From assembly GCA_036744635.1 (NCBI GenBank), contig DAIOHQ010000108.1, positions 1 through 14,899 on the forward strand: a DNA stretch of 14,899 bases. The letters run 5' to 3'. This document shows, piece after piece, positions 1 to 5,694 of this stretch (position 1 is its first letter; each line of letters starts with the position of its first letter). The stretch is from DAIOHQ01 sp036744635. GTDB taxonomy: Bacteria > Planctomycetota > Phycisphaerae > Tepidisphaerales > Tepidisphaeraceae. The notes under the pieces were generated by a model. That model worked only from the letters and a program-made list of their open reading frames with translations, searched no databases and was not told the origin of the DNA. Position numbers and translations under genes: made by a program.

Positions 1-77
1 TCGCTATGCGGCACAGGTCTCGGAGTACCGCGACCTGTGGCACCCGGCACCCAGAAATTTCAACCTGACCCATTGCC
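1..77 (+). repeat. Palindromic interspersed repeat, left copy
   Basis: This stretch matches the reverse complement of 14821-14890 at 67 of 70 aligned bases; the only gap is a 7-bp tandem duplication of GGCACCC (39-45 and 46-52) present only in this copy. The core is a hairpin at 12-39: CACAGGTC (12-19) pairs with GACCTGTG (32-39), then CGG (21-23) with CCG (28-30), around loop AGTA with one T/C mismatch. The other half (53-77) is AT-richer and ends in GACCCATTGCC. No ORF in it looks real. The shape is that of a REP/BIME-type or small MITE-like element. The copy may continue past the window edge. It lies just downstream of the rpsA terminator. Confidence 0.85.
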
Positions 78-78
78 C

Positions 79-120
79 AAAAAAGAGAAGCAGCCCCCAA
101 CTTTCGCTGGAGGCTGCTTT
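79..120 (-). terminator. Rho-independent terminator of rpsA
   Basis: Read on the minus strand, AAGCAGCC (119-112) pairs perfectly with GGCTGCTT (95-88) around a roughly 16-nt loop, and is followed by CTCTTTTTT (87-79). This is a canonical intrinsic terminator starting about 27 nt after the rpsA stop codon. Confidence 0.85.
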
Positions 121-146
121 GTGCTGAACGTCGAAATTCGGCCGGC

Positions 147-1904
147 TCAGATCTTGATGTCTCCCAGGCCGGTGGATTGCTCGCCGCCTTCGAGTCCGCC
201 GCGCAGGCCGCGCTTCTCAGCGCGCTGGGAGCGGGCTTCCTCGCGCTTCTCTTCTTCCTGGGCCCACTGGGCGCGCTTGAGGGAGAGGCCGATCTTGCGC
301 TCGTCGCTGTCGACGCGGAGGATCTTGACTTCGACCTCCTGGCCGACCTTCAACGAGTCCTCCGGCTTCTCCACCTTCTGATCGGAGATTTCGGAGATGT
401 GCAGCAGGCCTTCGAGGCCCGGCTCAAGCTCCACGAACACGCCAAAGTTGGCGATCTTGGTGACGTGGCCCTTGACCACCATGCCCGGCCGGTAGTTCTG
501 CGGGATCACCGTGACCCACGGGTCTTCGGCCATCTGCTTGAGGCCGAGGGCGATGCGCTGCTTTTCCTGATCCACCGAGAGCACCACCGCCTTGATGGTC
601 TCTCCCTTTTTGATCATCTCCGAAGGATGGCCGATCTTCTTGGTCCAGGAGAGGTCGCTCACGTGCAGCAGGCCGTCGATGCCCTCTTCGATTTCGATGA
701 AGGCGCCGTAGTTGGCGATGTTGCGGACCTTGCCTTCGACCACCGAGCCGGGCGGATACTTCTCGGCCACGCGCTCCCAGGGGTTCTCCTCCACCTGCTT
801 CATGCCCAGGGAGATTTCCTGCTTGTCCTTGTTGATCTCGAGCACCTTGACCTTGACGCGCTGATCGACCGCCACCACTTCCGAGGGATGGTTGATGCGC
901 TTGGTCCAGCTCATCTCGCTGATGTGTACCAGGCCTTCGACGCCCTCTTCCAGCTTGATGAACGCGCCGTAGGACATGATGTTGACCACATCGCCTTCGT
1001 GGACGGTGCCGATCGAGTAGCGGGTCTCGATATTTTCCCAGGGGCTGGCATCCTTCTGCTTGAGGCCCAGGGCGATCTTCTCCTTGTCCTTGTCCACCTG
1101 CAGGACCTTGACTTCCAGTTCCTGGTCGATCTTGAGCAGCTCGCTGGGATGGTTGATCCGGCCCCAGGACATGTCGGTGATGTGGAGCAGGCCGTCCACG
1201 CCGCCGAGATCGATGAAGGCGCCGAAGTCGGCGATATTCTTGACCACGCCCTTGACGATCTGGCCGATCACCAGGCCTTCGAAGGTTTTTTTCTTCTGCT
1301 CTTCGCGCTGCTGCTCGATCAGCTTGCGGCGGCTGATGACGATGTTGCGGCGCTCTTCGTCGATCTTGAGGATGACCGCATCGATGCTGCGGCCAATCCA
1401 GTCGGAAATCTCGCCCGGCCGGCGGATGTCCACCTGCGAGGCGGGCAGGAAGACCGGCACGCCGATGTCCACCAGCAGGCCGCCCTTGATTTTCTTGGTT
1501 ACCTTGCCGGAGACCGGGTCGCCCTCCTTCTTGGACTTCATGATGGCTTCCCAGTTGATGATCCGGTCAGCCTTGCGCTTGGAAATCTTCACCAGTCCGG
1601 TGTCGCCTTCGACATCCTCCAGAAGAACACGGACCGGGTCACCGATCTTCACGTTCTCCGGCTCGTCGAATTCGGTCTTGTCGAGGACGCCTTCGCTCTT
1701 GAGGCCGAGCTCGACGACGAAATCGTCGCCGACGATGCCGCTAACGCGACCTTTGAGGATGGCGCCGGGGGTGAAGTCCTGCACCTCGTCCTCTTTGACG
1801 AGTGTGGCCAGATCGGGAGTGGCACTGCCCAGGGCCGTGGCGACGGCCGAGTCCACATCCATATCGAGATCGCCGAAGGAGTTAATGAGATTGTAATCAA
1901 CCAT
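147..1904 (-). CDS. rpsA: Small-subunit ribosomal protein S1, six S1 domains
   Basis: Ribosomal protein S1 binds mRNA on the 30S subunit and helps initiation on structured or SD-poor messages. The 585-aa product shows six S1 (OB-fold) repeats at about 46-112, 128-193, 211-283, 300-369, 385-455 and 473-544. The last four are close tandem paralogues carrying GAFI, GLLHI/GLVHI and INHPSE-type motifs, as in bacterial S1. An acidic/basic tail rich in E, K and R ends in GDIKI. I chose the ATG at 1904 (MVDYNLINSF) because it resembles planctomycete S1 N-termini; a GTG at 1916 would add four residues. No convincing Shine-Dalgarno sequence precedes either start. Upstream are a good promoter and a structured leader; downstream is an intrinsic terminator, so the gene is probably monocistronic. 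Confidence 0.96.
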   Translation of the reverse strand: MVDYNLINSFGDLDMDVDSAVATALGSATPDLATLVKEDEVQDFTPGAILKGRVSGIVGDDFVVELGLKSEGVLDKTEFDEPENVKIGDPVRVLLEDVEGDTGLVKISKRKADRIINWEAIMKSKKEGDPVSGKVTKKIKGGLLVDIGVPVFLPASQVDIRRPGEISDWIGRSIDAVILKIDEERRNIVISRRKLIEQQREEQKKKTFEGLVIGQIVKGVVKNIADFGAFIDLGGVDGLLHITDMSWGRINHPSELLKIDQELEVKVLQVDKDKEKIALGLKQKDASPWENIETRYSIGTVHEGDVVNIMSYGAFIKLEEGVEGLVHISEMSWTKRINHPSEVVAVDQRVKVKVLEINKDKQEISLGMKQVEENPWERVAEKYPPGSVVEGKVRNIANYGAFIEIEEGIDGLLHVSDLSWTKKIGHPSEMIKKGETIKAVVLSVDQEKQRIALGLKQMAEDPWVTVIPQNYRPGMVVKGHVTKIANFGVFVELEPGLEGLLHISEISDQKVEKPEDSLKVGQEVEVKILRVDSDERKIGLSLKRAQWAQEEEKREEARSQRAEKRGLRGGLEGGEQSTGLGDIKI

Positions 1905-2046
1905 GATTTGCCGCACGCCTGCGCGTGCTCACCGTTTCGTTGGGCGTGGCCAAATTTGGAGAGGAGACGCCGATGCCACGCATCATCGGATCCCGCCCCC
2001 CCTGTCCCCTGTGCTGGAAACGGAACACCCGTTTCCTCAAATCGAA
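1905..2046 (-). promoter_or_regulatory. Structured rpsA 5' leader
   Basis: If transcription starts near 2046, the rpsA mRNA has a leader of about 140 nt. It contains a perfect 8-bp hairpin with 5-nt loop (GGAAACGG 2016-2023 with CCGTTTCC 2029-2036), a 5-bp hairpin (GATGC 1972-1976 with GCATC 1980-1984) and the 10-bp palindrome CCAAATTTGG (1950-1959). A G-rich stretch (minus strand, 1995-2010) lies between the two hairpins. No strong SD is seen before the start codon. In E. coli the rpsA leader is also structured, has a degenerate SD and mediates S1 autoregulation. A similar role here is inference. Confidence 0.45.
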
Positions 2047-2052
2047 TCGACC

Positions 2053-2081
2053 ATCATAAGGCAATCCATCGTCCCCCGCAA
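2053..2081 (-). promoter_or_regulatory. Sigma-70-type promoter of rpsA
   Basis: On the minus strand, TTGCGG (2081-2076) is separated by exactly 17 nt from TATGAT (2058-2053). This is a good match to the housekeeping consensus and would start transcription near 2046. Confidence 0.6.
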
Positions 2082-2132
2082 CCACGACGAATCAATATTG
2101 CGGGCCAAATTTTCAGAAGTTGCGGCCATCGT

Positions 2133-2161
2133 TTGCTCGGCGCCAAACCGCGTCCTAGGGT
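2133..2161 (+). promoter_or_regulatory. Possible promoter of the SDR gene
   Basis: TTGCTC (2133-2138), a 17-nt spacer and TAGGGT (2156-2161) are placed suitably upstream of the start at 2198. The -10 match is weak, so this is only a candidate. Confidence 0.25.
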
Positions 2162-2197
2162 GTCTGAGCTTGCAGGTCATTTCCAAGGAACAGCCCT

Positions 2198-3160
2198 ATG
2201 CCGCCCGTACCCCTCCAACCCCTCCGACCCCTCCGACCCGGTCGAGTGTTTGTCACAGGAGCCAGCGGATTCGTCGGCGGGGCGGTAATGCAAGAATTGC
2301 TTGGCAGAGGGTACACGATCAACGCCCTCGCTCACCGCCGCGGCGTGGCGGGCGCTGATCCCCGCATCACGACAATTCAGGGTGATCTGTTCGACGATGC
2401 GGCGCTGAGCGCCGGCATGGGCGATTGCCAGGCGGTGATCCATCTCGTCGGAATCATCATGGAAAATCGCTCCAAAGGAATCACTTTCGAGCGGATTCAC
2501 TTCGAGGGCGCCAGGCATGTGATCGACGCGGCCAAGGCGTCCGGGATTCGGCGGTTTGTTCACATGTCGGCGCTGGGCGTGCGCGAAAACGCCGTCAGCG
2601 GCTATCACCAGACCAAGTGGCGGGCGGAGGAATATTTGCGCAATTCCGGACTGGATTACACCATTTTCCGGCCATCGATCATTCACGGCCCGGCCGGCGA
2701 GTTCATGACGATGGAGGCCAACTGGGCCCGCAAGAAGGCCGCGCCGTTCCTGTTCATGCCCTACTTCGGCGCGGGAATCCTCGGCACGGGAGGGGCGGGA
2801 AAGCTGCAGCCGGTTTATGTCGGCGACGTCGCCCGCGCGTTTGTGGATGCGCTGGAAAAGCCGAGCACCATCGGCAAGACCTACGCGCTGGCCGGCCCGG
2901 ATCAGATAACCTGGAAGCAGATGCACCAGATTTCCTCCCAGGCGATCGTCGGAAAAAAGCGGCTGGTCGTTCCGCTGCCGGTGTGGTATGCGAGGCTGCT
3001 CACGTACATCACCCCATCGTTCCTGCTCCCCTTCAATCGCGACCAGGTGATCATGAGCCAGGAGGACAACACCGGCGATATCGCCCCCTTTGTCGCCGAT
3101 TTCGGCTTCACGCCGCGCCCGTTTGAGCAAATGCTCAGGGAATATGCGGCGCAATTGTAG
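2198..3160 (+). CDS. NAD(P)-binding atypical SDR, NDUFA9-like
   Basis: This 320-aa protein is a short-chain dehydrogenase/reductase of the extended/atypical type, closest in pattern to the NDUFA9-like / NmrA-like group. Visible features are the Rossmann glycine motif TGASGFVG (residues 20-27), an acidic residue after the DLF segment (about D63), HMSALG (122-127) and YHQTK (136-140), a YxxxK catalytic-type pair. RPSIIHGP (about 158-165) follows. Bacterial members are usually annotated as NAD-dependent epimerase/dehydratase or complex I NDUFA9-family proteins; the substrate is not evident. The ATG is preceded by AAGGAA (2185-2190) with 7-nt spacing. The N-terminus before the Rossmann strand is an unusual proline-rich PLQPLRPLRP encoded by a 9-bp tandem repeat; a GTG at 2246 is an alternative start but lacks an SD. 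It is divergent from rpsA and convergent with the GT87 gene. Confidence 0.88.
   Translation: MPPVPLQPLRPLRPGRVFVTGASGFVGGAVMQELLGRGYTINALAHRRGVAGADPRITTIQGDLFDDAALSAGMGDCQAVIHLVGIIMENRSKGITFERIHFEGARHVIDAAKASGIRRFVHMSALGVRENAVSGYHQTKWRAEEYLRNSGLDYTIFRPSIIHGPAGEFMTMEANWARKKAAPFLFMPYFGAGILGTGGAGKLQPVYVGDVARAFVDALEKPSTIGKTYALAGPDQITWKQMHQISSQAIVGKKRLVVPLPVWYARLLTYITPSFLLPFNRDQVIMSQEDNTGDIAPFVADFGFTPRPFEQMLREYAAQL
2210..2236 (+). repeat. Three-copy 9-bp in-frame tandem repeat
   Basis: CCCCTCCAA (2210-2218) is followed by two copies of CCCCTCCGA (2219-2227 and 2228-2236). It encodes PLQ-PLR-PLR at the N-terminus of the SDR. Because the unit is nine bases, copy-number change would keep the reading frame. 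Confidence 0.8.
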
Positions 3161-3184
3161 CGATATCACACCGGACGAGGCGGG

Positions 3185-4510
3185 TCATGCAGCGCGCTCG
3201 ACAGCACGACTCTCCGCGATGCGAACGGTCGCCAGCAGCAACAGGCAGATGCTCCCCCACAGCATGATCGAGCAGGCGGGCTCCGGGATGATGTGCTTCC
3301 ACCAGATCGGCCACGCCCCCCAGTGCAGCGCAATCGCGGCCGAGCCGACCCAGCGCCGCCAGCCGCCCCCCCCTCCGCCACGAATCTCCCAAATCAGCCA
3401 GCCCCAGAAGGGCACAAAATAGATGGCGTAGTGCTCCCAGAAGATGGGGCTGAAGACAGCCAACCAGGCAAGCAGCGCGGCGGCGGCGGGGATGAGATTG
3501 CACGGCTGCTGCCAGTGCAATCGCGGCCGGCGCGCCAGCAGCAGGCACAAGCCCGCCAGTGAGCCCCAGCGCAGCAGATTCAACGCAAGATTCAGCGCAT
3601 GAGGGAGCACCACTTGATGGGTGATGCGTAAAAGGAATCCCGCCAACGACTGGTTCTGCTCCATCTCAAACGGACGGGAGAGCGTGGGGGCGATGTCGGT
3701 GAAGAATATCGCAAACGGCGCGCGGCCGAGAGCGAATAGTGTTATGAGCAATACAATTATTGTAAATACAGCCATCAGCACCAGCTCGCGCCACGCCCGC
3801 AGCACGATGAACAGCGGCAGCAGAATGCCGGAGGCGTACTTGAGAATCCCCCCCAGCACGACCGCCAGGGCGACCCGTGCAGGCCGATTTTCCAGAAGCG
3901 CAAGCACGCTCATCCCGATCAAGGCTGCCACGATAGGAGAGGTGTTCTGCACCCGGATCGACCAGTAGGTGAGCGGGGAGAACGTGGCGATGCAGGTAAT
4001 GATCCCTTCGGCGCGGCCCCCCCCTCCGTGAACGCCGCGCAGCAGCCCGTAGATCCGCCCCGCCTGCACCGCCGCGATCCAGGCGCAGACGGTGAGGATT
4101 CCCAGCCACACCATTTGCGCGACCCGATAGGAGTAATAACTCAGCGGCGCAAAAAGCAGCGCCGTCGGCGGCGGCTGAATGAAGCGAAAGGAGTTGCCCA
4201 CGCCGACGCGCTGCGCCTGGCGGGCATATTTCGGAGGCATGTCCGACTCCACCGCCGGCCCGGGATTGTGAATGCTGTCGGCGTGAGGGATGGGATACAT
4301 TTCGTCGGCCAGACCGGGCGACGCCATCAGGCCGCCCATATAAAACTGCGAGAAATCCTGGGGATTGGGAGAAGTGTGCGAACGCCATGCGATGAGCATG
4401 GCCAGGCCAACCAGGCTCGCAAGCTGCAGGATCAAGTTGAAGCGGCGGGCATCGGCGGCAATCGGCGCCGAATTTTCTTCATCTGGCATCGTGCCCCGTT
4501 TCAATTTCAC
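3185..4510 (-). CDS. GT87-like (DUF2029) membrane glycosyltransferase
   Basis: The 441-aa product has about ten hydrophobic segments and the look of the GT-C family GT87 (DUF2029), polyprenyl-phosphate-sugar-dependent glycosyltransferases of the inner membrane. Supporting motifs are DFSQFYMGG (D52) in the first outer loop, QPPPTALLFAPLS before a membrane helix, and GGILKYASGILLPLF-type and RAWREL segments. Donor and acceptor are unknown. The GTG at 4510 overlaps the upstream zinc-ribbon stop as GTGA, suggesting translational coupling; ATG 4489 is an alternative. Two identical G8 tracts (coding strand; 4024-4017 and 3373-3366) encode glycine runs in loops. The C-terminus, from P409-E410-P411 onward, is PEP followed by a hydrophobic stretch and arginines, resembling a PEP-CTERM sorting segment, although it may simply be the last membrane helix. 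It ends 24 nt from the convergent SDR gene, with no clear terminator between. Confidence 0.75.
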   Translation of the reverse strand: MKLKRGTMPDEENSAPIAADARRFNLILQLASLVGLAMLIAWRSHTSPNPQDFSQFYMGGLMASPGLADEMYPIPHADSIHNPGPAVESDMPPKYARQAQRVGVGNSFRFIQPPPTALLFAPLSYYSYRVAQMVWLGILTVCAWIAAVQAGRIYGLLRGVHGGGGRAEGIITCIATFSPLTYWSIRVQNTSPIVAALIGMSVLALLENRPARVALAVVLGGILKYASGILLPLFIVLRAWRELVLMAVFTIIVLLITLFALGRAPFAIFFTDIAPTLSRPFEMEQNQSLAGFLLRITHQVVLPHALNLALNLLRWGSLAGLCLLLARRPRLHWQQPCNLIPAAAALLAWLAVFSPIFWEHYAIYFVPFWGWLIWEIRGGGGGGWRRWVGSAAIALHWGAWPIWWKHIIPEPACSIMLWGSICLLLLATVRIAESRAVERAA

Positions 4511-4725
4511 AGCCGCGTCCCGCAGCGCCGGCAGAAGGCGGCGAAGGGAGGATGGCTCTGGCCGCAGGAGCGGCAGATGCGCGGCTCGGTGTGCTGCACG
4601 TAATGGCGGTTCTTATTGGCGGTGGCGATGAGCAGAATCACGATAAAGATCATGAGAAAGGCGACGGTGCAGGTCGGCATGTCCAGCAACCAGTGGGGAG
4701 ATTGGTCCCAAAACGAGTGATACAT
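4507..4725 (-). CDS. Small membrane-anchored zinc-ribbon protein
   Basis: This 72-aa protein has one hydrophobic helix (about residues 18-36) followed by a basic segment and a C-terminal zinc ribbon with C51-x2-C54 and C65-x2-C68. The C-x2-C-x10-C-x2-C layout is typical of the small treble-clef/zinc-ribbon domains found at protein termini. Its function is unknown; I do not recognise a named family. The stop overlaps the GTG start of the glycosyltransferase by 4 nt, so the two are very likely one operon. The ATG has no clear SD, but a good -10 lies about 11 nt upstream, so the leader would be only about 4-5 nt. Confidence 0.75.
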   Translation of the reverse strand: MYHSFWDQSPHWLLDMPTCTVAFLMIFIVILLIATANKNRHYVQHTEPRICRSCGQSHPPFAAFCRRCGTRL

Positions 4726-4736
4726 TGTTCGAAGAG

Positions 4737-4765
4737 ATCATAGCAAGGAATGAGATTATTGAACA
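4737..4765 (-). promoter_or_regulatory. Promoter of the zinc-ribbon/GT87 operon
   Basis: TATGAT (4742-4737, minus strand) lies 17 nt downstream of TGTTCA (4765-4760). The -10 is good and the -35 poor. The predicted start near 4730 gives a nearly leaderless mRNA for the ATG at 4725. Confidence 0.45.
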
Positions 4766-4843
4766 TGCAAAACTATTGCTTCCCGGTCGGGCGGCCCACG
4801 TCCAATCGAAACCTAACCGGCGGCTGCCGATGAACCGGAACCG

Positions 4844-4852
4844 TGCTAAAAT
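4844..4852 (+). promoter_or_regulatory. Extended -10 promoter of the AMMECR1-domain gene
   Basis: TGC-TAAAAT is an extended -10 (TGn plus TAAAAT at 4847-4852). No good -35 is seen at 17 nt. The predicted start coincides with the in-frame GTG at 4860, consistent with a leaderless transcript. Confidence 0.5.
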
Positions 4853-4859
4853 AAAGTGC

Positions 4860-5429
4860 GTGTTCGACCTGTGTCCCGATCATCACCGCACTTTATCGCA
4901 CGTGGCGCGAACGGCGATCCGTGCCGCCGTCGCCGGACGAAAGCCCGATCCTGTCCAGAACAGCGATCAGCGCCTGCTGCAGCCCGCGGGGTGCTTCGTC
5001 TCCCTGCACGACTTGCGGCCGCGCCGGCTGCGCGGCTGCATCGGGAGCTTCGAGGCCGGCAAACCGATGATCCATATCGTGCACGAGATGGCCGTCGCGG
5101 TGCTGCAGGACCCGCGCTTCGCGCATCTGCGCGTGCGCGAGCAGGATATTCCCTCCCTCGAGATCGAGATCAGCCTGCTCTCGCCACTGCGGCCGGCGCC
5201 TGGCCCGCTCGATTTCGACCTGCTGAACGATGGAATCCATCTCAGTTGTCACGGCCGGACCGGCTGCTTCCTCCCGCAAGTGGCCCGCGAGACGGGCTGG
5301 ATCAGGGAGCAACTGCTATCCCGCCTCTGCACCGAAAAGATGGGCCTGCAGCCCGAGGCGTGGAAGCACCCGGGGGCGGTGCTGGAAATCTTCTCCATCC
5401 TGGTTGTCGGGCCCGAGCCGTTCGAGTGA
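4860..5429 (+). CDS. AMMECR1-domain protein (AmmeMemoRadiSam protein A type)
   Basis: The product, 189 aa from GTG 4860, carries the AMMECR1 domain over nearly its whole length. The hallmark LRGCIGS is present (RLRGCIGSFE), preceded by GCFVSLHDL and followed by DPRFAHL, the LEIEISLLSPL strand and DGIHLS. The family includes human AMMECR1 and archaeal PH0010; in bacteria it is often encoded beside a Memo-like protein and a radical SAM protein (AmmeMemoRadiSam system), but neither partner is in this window. Its biochemical activity is not established. I chose GTG 4860 because LCPDHHRTLSHVARTAI then aligns with the usual family start and the -10 sits 7 nt before it; ATG 4830 (199 aa) would lie inside the promoter and lacks an SD. 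It is divergent from the zinc-ribbon/GT87 operon. Confidence 0.85.
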   Translation: MFDLCPDHHRTLSHVARTAIRAAVAGRKPDPVQNSDQRLLQPAGCFVSLHDLRPRRLRGCIGSFEAGKPMIHIVHEMAVAVLQDPRFAHLRVREQDIPSLEIEISLLSPLRPAPGPLDFDLLNDGIHLSCHGRTGCFLPQVARETGWIREQLLSRLCTEKMGLQPEAWKHPGAVLEIFSILVVGPEPFE

Positions 5430-5532
5430 GCGTTCGCCCCGGGGGCATTTGTTTCAACAGACGCCAGTCAGCACTGCCGCCGCCTCCCATCGGCGTCCAT
5501 CCTAAATGACCGTGCGCAAATCAGCGCCATCT

Positions 5533-5614
5533 GTTATCCTGAGTCTGAGGTAATCCGAAGGATCAGCGTGGATCGCGGTACGAGGCCAGATCCTTCGGAG
5601 TACCTCAGGATGAC
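5533..5614. repeat. Imperfect inverted repeat in intergenic region (MITE/REP-like)
   Basis: Left arm 5533-5564 and right arm 5589-5614 are inverted copies: after removing a 6-nt duplication (TCTGAG) from the left arm, 24 of 26 positions match. The arms read outward as a TCATCCTGAG...CCGAAGGATC type sequence, separated by 24 nt. I recall very similar CATCCTGAG...GAAGGATC sequences as dispersed repeats in acidobacterial and planctomycete genomes. The whole intergenic stretch 5430-5694 contains nothing else I can identify except the MFS -10. No T-tract follows, so a classical terminator is not supported, although the hairpin could stop or stabilise the upstream transcript. Confidence 0.8.
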
Positions 5615-5682
5615 ATCAACGCTGTATGAATGGTGCGGAATCGCGCACGGCTGTTCAGTTCGGCGCCCGCGGCGATTGCCGA

Positions 5683-5688
5683 TAAGAT
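5683..5688 (+). promoter_or_regulatory. Possible -10 element of the MFS gene
   Basis: TAAGAT lies 6 nt upstream of the ATG at 5695, the same geometry as at mutL. The -35 region is not recognisable. If it is used, the transcript would be leaderless. Confidence 0.35.
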
Positions 5689-5694
5689 GGGGCG

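Noticed and set aside
37..381. Small plus-strand ORF starting in the left repeat
   Set aside because: It starts within a repeat, crosses the rpsA terminator and continues antisense to rpsA; no RBS or recognisable domain.
177..2288. 703-codon open frame antisense to rpsA
   Set aside because: It is a shadow of GC-rich codon usage opposite a certain S1 gene, has a low-complexity LD/HAD-rich translation with no recognisable domain, and also runs over the promoter and into the SDR gene.
3124..3137. TGAGCA/TGCTCA hairpin near the SDR stop as a terminator
   Set aside because: Only a 6-bp stem with a 2-nt loop, inside coding sequence, and with no T-tract on either strand.
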